Positions 52,139 to 61,353 of a stretch of 64,000 nt of DNA are shown piece after piece. The position numbers were made by a program, and so were the translations under genes. The stretch is taken from NCBI GenBank assembly GCA_021773365.1, contig JAJFKF010000020.1, positions 79,161 through 143,160 of the forward strand, read 5' to 3'. The notes under the pieces are model-generated. The model was not told the DNA's origin and did no database searches. It saw nothing but the letters and a program-made list of their open reading frames with translations. This DNA is from Gammaproteobacteria bacterium (GTDB lineage Bacteria > Pseudomonadota > Gammaproteobacteria > Steroidobacterales > Steroidobacteraceae). Each line of letters starts with the position of its first letter. The first letter of the stretch is position 1.

Positions 52139-53020
52139 TCAAGACGCTCCGTCTGCAACAGACTTTCGACGATACATGAGTACAGCGCACAAACCCGCCA
52201 CCAACAACACCAGCACCCTGTTCAAGGCGACCGCAGCGAATGCGATCGCCGGCGAGAGCGCGACAGCCTTGGCAGCGAGCGCCGCCAGCGCCTCCCCCAG
52301 TCCCAGGCCAGCGGGTACAACCGATGAAACACTGCCAAGCGCGTTTGCCGAGGCGAGAAATGCCGCTTCAGGAAGCGGGATATATGCCTGCAACGCCAGG
52401 AAAGCAGCGCCAATACGCAGCGCGATAAGCAGCAAAGAAGCAATGCGGTGCACCAGAATTACGAACATCAGACGGGCATTGGCGCGCGAAGCCAACCATC
52501 GGAAGGAAAGCAATACCCCCGTCAGCCCTGCTGCGAGCAATAACAGGCCGGCGGCTCCGCTTACCTGAAGCAAAGCGAACGAACCGGCAACCGCCGATAA
52601 CCCAAGCCAAAGGAGTGCATTCATCGATAACACGCCAGCCGTCTCCAGCGGCGTAGCGCCCGCCCGGACTAACGCAGTAGCGCGCGCGACCATCCCGGCA
52701 GGAACCGGCAATACCTCAGCAACCATCCCCATTGTCGTGGTAAAAACAGCAGTGCGAAAATCGATGCGACATGACAGCGTGCGTGCGGTGAGCTGCAGCC
52801 CCCAGGCGTAGAGAAAGAGCACCAGCGGAGAAAGCAGGAGCAAATTGACCGCCAGCGGCAGAATCCGCACCTCGCCGAATCCGATGTTGATCGCACGAAC
52901 TGACAACACCAGCCCTGACAGGAACAGGACGACTGCCAAGAGCAGGAATATCGCGCGGTAGCGACTCGCAAAGTCTGCGAACCCCTTTGGGACGAAACGT
53001 CTGTTTAGCCATGCCCGCAT
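52139..53020 (-). CDS. Lysylphosphatidylglycerol-synthase-like membrane protein (UPF0104)
   Basis: A 293-residue protein with about eight membrane helices, matching the LPG_synthase_TM/UPF0104 family. It has LYAWGLQLTART, TTTMGMVAEVLPVPAGMVARATALVRAG and the late ALGSVSSVVPAGLGLGEALAALA block. Relatives include flippase-like and lipid-modifying membrane proteins. I start at ATG 53020 (MRAWLNRR), preceded by GAAGG; an in-frame ATG at 53083 would overlap the upstream gene by 50 bp. It follows the DUF354 gene on the same strand, so the two probably act together, for instance in handling a glycolipid. Confidence 0.75.
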   Translation of the reverse strand: MRAWLNRRFVPKGFADFASRYRAIFLLLAVVLFLSGLVLSVRAINIGFGEVRILPLAVNLLLLSPLVLFLYAWGLQLTARTLSCRIDFRTAVFTTTMGMVAEVLPVPAGMVARATALVRAGATPLETAGVLSMNALLWLGLSAVAGSFALLQVSGAAGLLLLAAGLTGVLLSFRWLASRANARLMFVILVHRIASLLLIALRIGAAFLALQAYIPLPEAAFLASANALGSVSSVVPAGLGLGEALAALAAKAVALSPAIAFAAVALNRVLVLLVAGLCAVLMYRRKSVADGAS

Positions 53021-53033
53021 TGCAGGGACGCCT

Positions 53034-54098
53034 TCAGCCCCTGCCGGGATCGCGCCTGTCGGCGGGAAATACCGGTAACGCATGCCGATCTATAGCCTTG
53101 ACGACGACCTCCGCCCAATCAGGCTTATTTGAAAGCCAGGCTTCGCGGGCCTCACGGAACCGTTGCGCAGGCTCCGCCAGAAGTTCACCTACGACATCGA
53201 GCATCGGCTGCAGATCAACAGCTGGCAGCTTTGTTATCAACCCTGCCGCGCTCAGTTCGCCAACGTAACCCAGGACATCGTCGCTGGCATACACGCTCGG
53301 AGTACCGAGAACGGCTGCCTCGCAAGCCATCGTGGGGCTTTCACCGACGTATAGACGGCAATGAGCAAGCAGGTGATGAATGTCCGTTGGCCGCCCGCTG
53401 TACTGGAACGGCGCCAGCTCCGGCGGTATGGACCGTTCGGTGGATATATGCACCTTGCCACGCGCGGCCAGATAACGAACCAATCCAGCCAGTGCCATCT
53501 GCGACCAGCCCGCCTTACCGATGTCATGGTTCGCCCGCCAGGACACTACCCGAATAAGGAAATTATCCTGATCCGGAGAATAGCCACTGCGTATCGCTGC
53601 GGCCTTATCAGGACGAAATGCCGCCGGATTGAAATAGGAGAGATCCTTGCACCCCGGAACCCGGGTCATACGTTTATGCGGACCTTTACCATGGTAGGCC
53701 TCTGGAACGTAAAGATGCGTAATGAAAGGCCAGGTTAAGCGCGTTTGTAGAACAGCTTGCTCGGTATCATAAAAGCTGATCGCAGGAATCCTGAGAATGC
53801 GCCCGACATGGGAAATGGCAACCCCGCCGTAACCAATCATCACGTGCGGGCGAAAACGCCGAGCTTCACGCAAAATCCTCAAGTCGCGCTTGACCAGCTC
53901 ATACGCTAGTCCCGCAAGCCCGCGGCCGGCGGATGAAACAGGACGATGCGGCAAGCCAAACGAATCGAGCAGGGCGGGGGCGACATCCTTGTGCCGGGAT
54001 AGAATCAATACTTCGTCACCGCGCGTCAACAACACCCTGATCGGCCGCAGGAAGAAAAGCACATTGGCCGGGTGAACGATCTCGACGATGACTCGCAT
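53034..54098 (-). CDS. DUF354 glycosyltransferase-like protein
   Basis: A 354-residue soluble protein of the DUF354 family. It starts MRVIVEIVHPANVLFFLRPI and carries SRHKDVAPALLDSFGL, RPHVMIGYGGVAISHVGRIL and, near the C-terminus, GESPTMACEAAVLGTPSVYA, which resembles the donor-binding loop of GT-B enzymes. The family is a GT-B fold relative seen in polysaccharide loci. Its substrate is unknown. It is transcribed toward the UPF0104 gene and is the outermost gene of the minus pair in the cassette. Confidence 0.8.
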   Translation of the reverse strand: MRVIVEIVHPANVLFFLRPIRVLLTRGDEVLILSRHKDVAPALLDSFGLPHRPVSSAGRGLAGLAYELVKRDLRILREARRFRPHVMIGYGGVAISHVGRILRIPAISFYDTEQAVLQTRLTWPFITHLYVPEAYHGKGPHKRMTRVPGCKDLSYFNPAAFRPDKAAAIRSGYSPDQDNFLIRVVSWRANHDIGKAGWSQMALAGLVRYLAARGKVHISTERSIPPELAPFQYSGRPTDIHHLLAHCRLYVGESPTMACEAAVLGTPSVYASDDVLGYVGELSAAGLITKLPAVDLQPMLDVVGELLAEPAQRFREAREAWLSNKPDWAEVVVKAIDRHALPVFPADRRDPGRG

Positions 54099-54443
54099 GA
54101 AGTGGTGTACCGTATTTGTAGCGATGATTGATACCCGATTGAGGTCTCAGCGCGAGCCCCTCAGAACTGGCACCCGCTTTCGGCAGACTTAAAACGGGCT
54201 GCGAGAATAACAGCAAAATCAATGTGTTACCACACATATCCAAACTGGCGATTCGCCGCCTGAGGAGCACCCATCCCCGCACCTGCAAAGCCCGCCGACA
54301 TGCACGGCCGACAGCCATCGCTGCCGAGGGAATGGCCTGGGCTTCACCCCTATTTTTGTTATTCTTGCCGCCCATGAAGCTCTCTACGCCAAACATTGTT
54401 TCCATATCTCGCGTTCCGGAATGCGGTTAGCCGAGCGTAGCGC
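54099..54443. other. 345-bp intergenic region without a supported gene
   Basis: Between the divergent DUF354 and sulfatase-like genes. It looks more AT-rich than its surroundings. Short frames occur on both strands but none has a conserved start, ribosome site or recognised product. It must hold both promoters. I see no tRNA or clear hairpin array. Confidence 0.6.
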
Positions 54444-56528
54444 ATGATTCGATCAAGACCGGCGCGGGCACACTCCCATTCGGCACCCCTCAGCGGCCTC
54501 GGACTTGCCTCCCTCCTGGGGCTACTCTTCGCCCTGCCCGGCGCATGGGAAGTCTGGCTTGCCAACGGCCAGCTGTTCACCACGGACAGCGATATCGCAG
54601 TCGTTGTACAGGATTCGATCTGGCTAACCCCCCTCGGGCGCGACCTGATTCTGTTCGGACTGACACAGACACTGCTGCATATCGTATTCGGCCTGGGCTG
54701 CTGGGCGCTGGCGTGCGCCAGCGAGTTTGCATGGCCGCGCTCAGGCGTCTCGCGCCGACTGTGGATATTCGCGTGGTACCTGCTCTGCGGATTCTGGTTA
54801 CTTGTGTTTCACGCCGACCTGTTCCCCCGAACCCACCTGGGCACTCGCTATCTGCCATTGGCACACTACGAACTGTTTGGCATTGAATTCACCACGCTCA
54901 CCGGTACATTGCTGGCCTGCGCGCTTGGCGCCACGACAATGGCGGCCATCTGGCATGCATGGCGCGGGCGCAGCAGCACCCGCCCCGCAACACGCCGTAT
55001 CCTGGTGACCACAGCTGTTCTGGCATGCACCGTAGTCATTGCAGCCTCTATAGGCAGCGGACTCCGTCCTGTGGGGACATCCGCTCAACCGCACATCATT
55101 CTTCTTGGCATCGATTCGCTGCGTCCGGAAAGAAACGTCGGACCAGATTCCGCCTCCCTCACGCCTCGCCTGGATCAATTCCTTGCACCGGCAGTAATTT
55201 TTGACGATGCCATAACACCGCTGCCGAGGACTTATCCGTCCTGGGTATCCCTGCTCACAGGCCGGCATCCGCATTCGAGCGGCGCCATAGTCAATCTGCT
55301 GCCGCGCGAAATGGTTGATACCACCGGATCGCTACCCGAGCTGTTGCATGCACGCGGATATCGCACCGTGTATGCCACGGATGAAGTCCGCTTTTCGAAT
55401 ATCGATGAATCATATGGATTCGATGACGCCATCATTCCTCCCATAGGCGCCGCGGACTTCCTCATTGGGGTATTGAGCGACATGCCCCTGTCCAATCTGC
55501 TCACCAATACGACAATCGGGCGGTGGCTGCTTCCACACGCCTATGCCAACCGCGCTTTCGCCAAGCTCTACGATCCGGACACTTTTGTCGAGCGCCTGGA
55601 TACAGAGCTGCGTTTCGATGAGCCAACGTTTCTTGCTCTCCATCTGACGCTGCCGCACTGGCCCTACTTCTGGCGCGACAAAAGCACAACACAAAACCCT
55701 GAAAATTCACGTCTCATCGCGTCCTATGCAGCGGCTGTTCGCCGGACTGACAGGCAATTCTCGGACATCATCGCGCTGCTACGCGCCCGCGGTGCGCTGG
55801 TCAACGCCATAGTGGTTGTTCTATCGGACCACGGCGAATCCCTGGGAACAGCGGATGATCTGCCTTTCGCCGATCCCGGGGATCCCCCGGCGGCATATCC
55901 GACCGGACACGGCACAAACGTATTGTCGCCCAATCAGTATCGGGTGGTCCTGGCATGGCAGACTTTCGGCGAGACGCCTTTGGGAACCCTGCATCCGGCT
56001 CACACCGATGCACCTGTGTCGCTTGAAGACATCGCCCCTACGCTTGTGGACGCGCTGGAGTTGAGAGCATCTCACCAGGCCGACGGCCGATCGCTGGTTG
56101 ATCTTCTGCATCGCGTGCCTGACGCCGGGCAGGCGTTCTCCGGGCGGATACGGTTCACCGAGACGGAGTTCAACCCGCCAGGATTTGAGCCAGGAACAAC
56201 GCCGAATCCGGATCAGTTCAAGTCCGCCGTCAGCAACTATCGACTCAACCCCACGACTGGCCGCCTGGAACTGACGGCAAGGGCCGTGCAGACGACCGTT
56301 CTATTGAATCGGCAGTACGCTGCGATTCAGGGAAACAGGGTACTGGCCGCGCTGCCATCGCAGCATGGTGGTTACCGGTACGTCGTCGCCGACCGGTCAC
56401 GGGACGCTGGAAAATCTGCCGCGGGGCCACCAGACCCCGATTCGGACGCCACATTGACCGCTCTTGGAAACGCCCTGCGTCAGCGATTTCCGGCGCTTCG
56501 CCCCATGCCCACAGCTCAACCGGAGTGA
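54444..56528 (+). CDS. Membrane-anchored sulfatase/phosphotransferase-fold protein
   Basis: A 694-residue protein. The N-terminal third has about five membrane helices (residues about 17-205). The alkaline-phosphatase-superfamily domain (about 215-560) begins IILLGIDSLRP (metal Asp 224), contains RTYPSWVSLLTGRHPHSSG (the active-site segment) and has VVLSDHGES and GHGTNVLSPNQYRV metal/His motifs. The nucleophile position is Thr263, where sulfatases have Cys or Ser before x-P-S; Thr is used by LtaS and phosphoethanolamine transferases. It is therefore more likely a glycerophosphate or phosphoethanolamine-type transferase than a sulfatase. It ends 132 bp before the pilA promoter. Confidence 0.8.
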   Translation: MIRSRPARAHSHSAPLSGLGLASLLGLLFALPGAWEVWLANGQLFTTDSDIAVVVQDSIWLTPLGRDLILFGLTQTLLHIVFGLGCWALACASEFAWPRSGVSRRLWIFAWYLLCGFWLLVFHADLFPRTHLGTRYLPLAHYELFGIEFTTLTGTLLACALGATTMAAIWHAWRGRSSTRPATRRILVTTAVLACTVVIAASIGSGLRPVGTSAQPHIILLGIDSLRPERNVGPDSASLTPRLDQFLAPAVIFDDAITPLPRTYPSWVSLLTGRHPHSSGAIVNLLPREMVDTTGSLPELLHARGYRTVYATDEVRFSNIDESYGFDDAIIPPIGAADFLIGVLSDMPLSNLLTNTTIGRWLLPHAYANRAFAKLYDPDTFVERLDTELRFDEPTFLALHLTLPHWPYFWRDKSTTQNPENSRLIASYAAAVRRTDRQFSDIIALLRARGALVNAIVVVLSDHGESLGTADDLPFADPGDPPAAYPTGHGTNVLSPNQYRVVLAWQTFGETPLGTLHPAHTDAPVSLEDIAPTLVDALELRASHQADGRSLVDLLHRVPDAGQAFSGRIRFTETEFNPPGFEPGTTPNPDQFKSAVSNYRLNPTTGRLELTARAVQTTVLLNRQYAAIQGNRVLAALPSQHGGYRYVVADRSRDAGKSAAGPPDPDSDATLTALGNALRQRFPALRPMPTAQPE

Positions 56529-56659
56529 CGCTCAACGTCACTTCCTGACGCGAAAGGTGGTCCGCCGTCGTTGTTTGCGGACGAACTAAGTCAAATTGAA
56601 ACTGCGCGTGAATCAATAAAATCCAACATTTACAATCAGTTATATGGTTTTTCAATTCC

Positions 56660-56675
56660 TGGCACGCGGATTGCT
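56660..56675 (+). promoter_or_regulatory. Sigma-54 promoter of pilA
   Basis: TGGCAC (56660-56665), 5 bases, TTGC (56671-56674) matches the -24/-12 consensus almost perfectly. It lies 75-90 bp upstream of pilA on the same strand, and pilR, a sigma-54 activator, is in the window. AT-rich DNA upstream (from about 56590) would suit PilR or IHF binding. Confidence 0.9.
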
Positions 56676-56748
56676 TTGTTGTACGCACTCGAAATTTTAC
56701 TGTTTCGTCGGTTCCTGTTTTTCAAATCACCATTCGGAGTGCATGCAC

Positions 56749-57246
56749 ATGAAATCTATGCAGAAAGGTTTTACGCTGATTGAGTTGATGATCGTGGTTG
56801 CGATCATCGGCATCCTGGCCGCGATTGCCATCCCGGCTTACCAGGACTACACCATCCGCGCGCAGGTCACGGAAGGCTTGAATCTTGCCAGTGCGGCCAA
56901 GGCTGCGGTTTCCGAAACCTATGGCAGCAACGGCGACTGGCCGGCGACCAACTCCGCGGCAGGGCTTTCTGACTCCGGCGACATCAAGGGCAAGTACGTA
57001 ACATCCATCGCAGTCGGCGCCGGCGGTGTCATCACCATCACGTATGGCGGCCAGGCCAATTCCAACATCGATGGCAACACCATGTTTCTGACCCCGTACA
57101 CCAGCGTCAGCGGTGACATATCGTGGGTTTGCGGCAGCAAGGGCACGACCGGCACCAGCGGCCTGACAATCGCCTCGGGCGCTGCTGACCCGTCCACTGG
57201 CGGAACGCTGATCTCGAAGTACCGTCCGGCCAACTGCCGCGCTTAA
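56749..57246 (+). CDS. pilA: Type IV major pilin PilA
   Basis: A 165-residue prepilin. A 7-residue leader (MKSMQKG) ends in Gly before [18 protein letters not shown]; the first mature residue is Phe and Glu5 is kept. A globular domain follows, with two Cys residues (in WVCGSKG and RPANCRA) that form the C-terminal disulfide loop typical of type IVa pilins. The ATG at 56749 has GGAG nine bases upstream; ATG 56743 is too close to it and ATG 56758 too far. It is expressed from the sigma-54 promoter at 56660 and followed by a strong terminator. Confidence 0.95.
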   Translation: MKSMQKGFTLIELMIVVAIIGILAAIAIPAYQDYTIRAQVTEGLNLASAAKAAVSETYGSNGDWPATNSAAGLSDSGDIKGKYVTSIAVGAGGVITITYGGQANSNIDGNTMFLTPYTSVSGDISWVCGSKGTTGTSGLTIASGAADPSTGGTLISKYRPANCRA

Positions 57247-57280
57247 GGCTGAGCGAAACGAGCCTCTTGCAGGCCAGGAC

Positions 57281-57315
57281 AAGCCCCTCCCCTCTCGGGA
57301 GGGGCTTCTTCTTTT
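57281..57315 (+). terminator. Rho-independent terminator of pilA
   Basis: The stem AAGCCCCTCCC/GGGAGGGGCTT (11 bp, arms 57281-57291 and 57297-57307) with a 5-base loop is followed by CTTCTTTT. It begins 35 bases after the pilA stop and separates pilA from pilB. Confidence 0.92.
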
Positions 57316-57451
57316 GGGAGATCAGTCACGCGCCGCCCCCCGTTCAGCATGCGAGGATGCCGGCCGATTTAACAATTGATCCCCTGCCGATCTTGGGTAG
57401 ACTGGAGGGCGATACGAGGTTCCCGGCAACCGGCTTTCTGAACGTAACCCG

Positions 57452-59191
57452 ATGAATGACAACACCGCAATGGCGCTGAGCGCCGGCAAGTCCCCCCTCG
57501 GGGGCCTGCCCCAGAGACTGGTCCAGGACGGGCTGGTCGATGAGTCCATGATGATGGACGCCATCACTGCGGCCAAGGAAAAGCGCACCAGCGTGGTCAC
57601 CCAGCTGGTCAGCTCCGGGTCGGCCCAGGCCCGCGAGATCGCCATCGCCGCCGCCCACGAGTTCGGCGTGCCGCTGCTGGACCTCGATTCGGTGGTCCTG
57701 GACCTGGACACCGTCCGGCTGGTCAGCGACAAGCTCCTGCAGAAGCATCGCGTCCTGCCGGTGCTCAAGCGCGGAAAGCGCATGTTCCTGGCGGTCTCCG
57801 ACCCCACCAACCTGCATTCCATCGATGAGATCAAGTTCGCCACCGGCCTCGGCATAGAGGCCATCGTCGTCGAGGACGACAAGCTCCAGCAGGCCGTCAC
57901 CAAGGCGCTGGAGCAGGTCGATACCTCCATGCCCAACATGATGGACGACGACTTCGACCTGGAGAACCTGGACGTTTCCGGCGGCGAGGAGGAAGAGTCG
58001 GGCGGTGTCACCCGTGATGACGTGGAGGACGCTCCCATCGTCCGCTTCGTCAACAAGATCCTGCTCGACGCCATCAAGAAAGGCGCCTCGGACGTCCATT
58101 TCGAGCCCTATGAAAAGACCTTCCGCATCCGCACCCGCCTGGACGGCGTGCTCAAGGAAGTGGCCATGCCACCCGCGCAGCTGGCAATGAAGATCGCCGC
58201 CCGCCTGAAGGTCATGTCGCGTCTGGACATCGCCGAACGGCGCGTGCCGCAGGACGGGCGCATCAAGATGCGTCTCTCCAAGAACCGGGCCATCGATTTT
58301 CGCGTCAGCAGCTGTCCCACGCTGTACGGCGAGAAGATCGTGCTGCGTATTCTCGACCCTTCCAGCGCCATGCTGGGCATCGATGCCCTGGGCTACGAGT
58401 CCTTCCAGAAAGAGCTCTACCTGCAGAATCTGGCCAAACCCCAGGGCATGATCCTGGTGACCGGCCCGACCGGTAGCGGCAAGACCGTGTCGCTGTATAC
58501 CGGCCTGAACATCCTCAACAAGGAAGACTGCAATATCTCCACCGCCGAGGACCCGGCGGAAATCCAGATCGCCGGCATCAACCAGGTCAATGTCAATGTC
58601 AAGGTGGGGCTGACCTTCGCCTCGGCGCTGCGCGCCTTCCTGCGCCAGGATCCGGATGTGATCATGGTCGGCGAAATCCGCGACCTGGAGACGGCGGAAA
58701 TCGCCATCAAGGCTGCGCAGACCGGGCATCTGGTGATGTCCACCCTGCACACCAACGACGCGCCGCAGACCCTCACGCGCATGGTCGACATGGGCGTCAA
58801 GCCCTACGCCATCGCCACCTCCGTCAGCCTGATCATCGCCCAGCGCCTGGCACGGCGCCTGTGCGGCAACTGCAAGACCAGGATTGAGGTGCCCGCCGAG
58901 GCGCTGACGAAGGAAGGCTTCTCGCAGGAGGACGTCAAGCACGGACTGACCATCTACGGTCCGAAAGGCTGCAGCCAGTGCATGGACGGCTACAAGGGAC
59001 GGGTAGGTATCTACCAGGTCATGCCGGTCAATGACGCCATCGGGCGGATCATCATGGAAGGCGGCAATGCCATCGACATCGCCGACCAGGCAGAGAAGGA
59101 TGGTGTATGGGATCTGCGTCGCTCCGGCCTGGAGAAGGTCAAGGCCGGGCTGACCAGTCTTGAGGAAATCAACAGCGTAACGGTGGAATGA
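57452..59191 (+). CDS. pilB: Type IV pilus extension ATPase PilB
   Basis: A 579-residue GspE-family ATPase. The N-terminal MshEN domain (about residues 20-150) is followed by the N2 domain (about 190-290) and the RecA-like domain (about 320-520). The latter has Walker A GPTGSGKTVS, the Asp box AEDPAEIQIAGINQVNVN, Walker B ALRAFLRQDPDVIMVGEIRD and the His box STLHTNDAPQTLTRM. A tetracysteine zinc site is formed by CGNC (about 470) and CSQCMDG (about 509). It powers pilus polymerisation. Confidence 0.96.
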   Translation: MNDNTAMALSAGKSPLGGLPQRLVQDGLVDESMMMDAITAAKEKRTSVVTQLVSSGSAQAREIAIAAAHEFGVPLLDLDSVVLDLDTVRLVSDKLLQKHRVLPVLKRGKRMFLAVSDPTNLHSIDEIKFATGLGIEAIVVEDDKLQQAVTKALEQVDTSMPNMMDDDFDLENLDVSGGEEEESGGVTRDDVEDAPIVRFVNKILLDAIKKGASDVHFEPYEKTFRIRTRLDGVLKEVAMPPAQLAMKIAARLKVMSRLDIAERRVPQDGRIKMRLSKNRAIDFRVSSCPTLYGEKIVLRILDPSSAMLGIDALGYESFQKELYLQNLAKPQGMILVTGPTGSGKTVSLYTGLNILNKEDCNISTAEDPAEIQIAGINQVNVNVKVGLTFASALRAFLRQDPDVIMVGEIRDLETAEIAIKAAQTGHLVMSTLHTNDAPQTLTRMVDMGVKPYAIATSVSLIIAQRLARRLCGNCKTRIEVPAEALTKEGFSQEDVKHGLTIYGPKGCSQCMDGYKGRVGIYQVMPVNDAIGRIIMEGGNAIDIADQAEKDGVWDLRRSGLEKVKAGLTSLEEINSVTVE

Positions 59192-59248
59192 CGTCGGCGA
59201 GGGGCAGTGACGGGCAGCCGTTATTGCCAATAATGGGGATACAAATTT

Positions 59249-60472
59249 ATGGCCCAGGCAGCAGTGGCAGTTCGCAAAGAAACCCAGTTCAGCTGGACGG
59301 GTACCGACAAGAAGGGCAACAAGCTCAGGGGCAAGAGTCTGGCTGCCAACGAGCAATCGTTGCGCGCCGAACTGCGCCGCCAGGGCGTGGTGCCTCAGCG
59401 CATCAGGAAAGAAAGCACACTGTTCAAGAGTGGCGGCAAGGTCACACCTGAGGATGTCGCCATTTTCAGCCGCCAGCTGGCCACCATGCTCGCGGCCGGC
59501 ATCCCGCTGGTGCAGGCCTTCGAAATTATCGGCAACGGGCATGACAAACCGGCCATGCAGAAGCTGGTGCTGGACGTCAAGGCCAGCGTAGAAGGCGGCT
59601 CTTCCCTGCATGAGTCCCTGGCCAAGCACCCGCTGTACTTCGACGATCTGTACACCAACCTGGTGGAAGCCGGCGAGCAGGCGGGCGCCCTGGAGAACCT
59701 GCTCGACAAGATCGCCACCTACAAGGAGAAGACAGAGGCGCTGAAGAAGAAAATCAAGAAAGCGCTGTTCTATCCAACGGCGGTGATGGTCGTTGCGGTG
59801 GTGGTCACCATCATTCTGCTGATCTTCGTCATCCCGCAGTTCGAGTCCCTGTTCCAGGGCTTCGGCGCCGACCTGCCAGCCTTCACGCAGATGGTCATCA
59901 ACATGTCCGCCTTCGTGCAGGCGAAAGGCTGGCTGCTGGCGATCCTCGCGGGCGGTGCAGGCTGGGTGTTCGTTTACACGAAGAAGCGCTCGCGGCGCAT
60001 GCGCGAGATGCTCGACCGCATGTCCCTGAAGGCTCCCGTGCTCGGCCCCATCCTCACCAAGGCGGCCATCGCCCGCTACGCGCGCACGCTCTCGACCATG
60101 TTCGCCGCCGGCGTGCCGCTGGTGGAGGCCCTCGAGTCAGTGGCCGGCGCCGCCGGCAACATCGTCTACGAGAACGCGATCATGCGCATGAAGGACGAGG
60201 TGGCCACCGGCCAGCGCCTGCAGCGCGCCATGGAAAACACCGGTCTGTTCCCCAACATGGTCATCCAGATGATCGCCGTCGGTGAGGAGTCCGGCTCGCT
60301 GGACGAGATGTCCGGCAAGGTGGCCAGCTTCTACGAGCAGGACGTGGACAACGCCGTTGACAGCATGTCCAGCCTGCTCGAGCCACTCATCATGGCCATT
60401 CTGGGCATCCTGGTCGGCGGCATGGTGATCGCCATGTACCTGCCCATCTTCAAGCTGGGCGCGGTCGTCTGA
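59249..60472 (+). CDS. pilC: Type IV pilus inner-membrane platform PilC
   Basis: A 407-residue GspF-family protein. It has two T2SSF domains (about residues 70-195 and 275-400) and three membrane helices (about 172-195, 225-245 and 375-400). It has the conserved QLATMLAAGIPLVQAFEI and repeated YARTLSTMFAAGVPLVEALESV motifs. It couples PilB and PilT to the pilus. Its TGA stop overlaps the likely pilD start. Confidence 0.96.
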   Translation: MAQAAVAVRKETQFSWTGTDKKGNKLRGKSLAANEQSLRAELRRQGVVPQRIRKESTLFKSGGKVTPEDVAIFSRQLATMLAAGIPLVQAFEIIGNGHDKPAMQKLVLDVKASVEGGSSLHESLAKHPLYFDDLYTNLVEAGEQAGALENLLDKIATYKEKTEALKKKIKKALFYPTAVMVVAVVVTIILLIFVIPQFESLFQGFGADLPAFTQMVINMSAFVQAKGWLLAILAGGAGWVFVYTKKRSRRMREMLDRMSLKAPVLGPILTKAAIARYARTLSTMFAAGVPLVEALESVAGAAGNIVYENAIMRMKDEVATGQRLQRAMENTGLFPNMVIQMIAVGEESGSLDEMSGKVASFYEQDVDNAVDSMSSLLEPLIMAILGILVGGMVIAMYLPIFKLGAVV

Positions 60473-61353
60473 TCATTTTCGAAGTCGGCACGGCCTTCGT
60501 TCTGGGGCTGCTCATCGGCAGCTTCCTGAATGTGGTCGTGCACCGGCTGCCGCTGATGCTGGAGCGGGACTGGCGGCGGCAGTGCGCGGAGTTGTCCCCA
60601 CCGGCTGGCTCTGAAACCACCGCAGCCGGCACGGAAGAACCGCCGTACAACCTGGTGGTACCGCGCTCGCGCTGCCCGGCCTGCAACAGCCTGATTCGTG
60701 CCTGGCAGAATATCCCCGTCATCAGCTACCTGTGGCTGCGTGGGCGCTGCGCGGCCTGCGGCGCGGCCATTTCCATGCGCTATCCGCTGGTGGAACTGCT
60801 CACCGCCATCCTCTCGGCCGCGGTGGTCTGGCACTTCGGCGTGAGCTGGGCAGCGCTGGCGGCTCTGGTGCTCACCTGGAGCCTGATCGCCCTCACCTTC
60901 ATCGATATCGACCGCCAGCTTCTGCCGGACTGCATTACCTTGCCGCTGCTGTGGCTGGGCCTGCTGTTCAGTCTCTCCCTGGCGCCGGGTGAACTCGGCC
61001 AGGCCATCCCGACGGACCTGCGCAGCAGCGTGATCGGCGCCGCGGCCGGCTATCTGAGCCTCTGGAGCGTGTACTGGCTGTTCAAGCTGCTGACCGGCAA
61101 GGAGGGCATGGGCTATGGCGACTTCAAGCTCTTCGCCGTCTTCGGCGCCTGGTTCGGCTGGCAGCTGCTGCCCCTGATCATTCTGCTGTCCGCCTTTACC
61201 GGGGCGGTGGTGGGCATCACGCTGATCGTGCTGCGCAAACAGGGGCGCGAAGTGCCCATTCCATTCGGACCCTACCTCGCAGCAGCCGGGTGGATCGGGC
61301 TGATGTGGGGCCCGCAGCTGGTAGAGCGATATCTGCATCTGGCCAGGCTATGA
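60469..61353 (+). CDS. pilD: Prepilin peptidase/N-methyltransferase PilD (non-canonical start)
   Basis: A 294-residue bifunctional enzyme that cleaves prepilins after Gly and N-methylates Phe. The zinc-binding tetracysteine loop is CPAC and CAAC (about residues 66-95). The aspartic-protease residues lie in FIDIDRQLLPD and GYGDFKLFA. The conserved N-terminus IIFEVGTAFVLGLLIGSFLNVVVHRLP lies before the first ATG/GTG/TTG in frame (GTG 60532), which would remove it. I therefore start at CTG 60469, whose last two bases overlap the pilC stop (CTGA); ATC 60472 or ATT 60475 are alternatives. Confidence 0.85.
   Translation: MIIFEVGTAFVLGLLIGSFLNVVVHRLPLMLERDWRRQCAELSPPAGSETTAAGTEEPPYNLVVPRSRCPACNSLIRAWQNIPVISYLWLRGRCAACGAAISMRYPLVELLTAILSAAVVWHFGVSWAALAALVLTWSLIALTFIDIDRQLLPDCITLPLLWLGLLFSLSLAPGELGQAIPTDLRSSVIGAAAGYLSLWSVYWLFKLLTGKEGMGYGDFKLFAVFGAWFGWQLLPLIILLSAFTGAVVGITLIVLRKQGREVPIPFGPYLAAAGWIGLMWGPQLVERYLHLARL

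Noticed and set aside
54224..54430. 68-codon small gene between the DUF354 and sulfatase-like genes
   Set aside because: No ribosome site, no recognised product, and a frame on the other strand is equally long.
57344..59629. 761-codon minus-strand open frame opposite pilB and pilC
   Set aside because: It shadows two well-conserved genes; its composition is typical of antisense frames.
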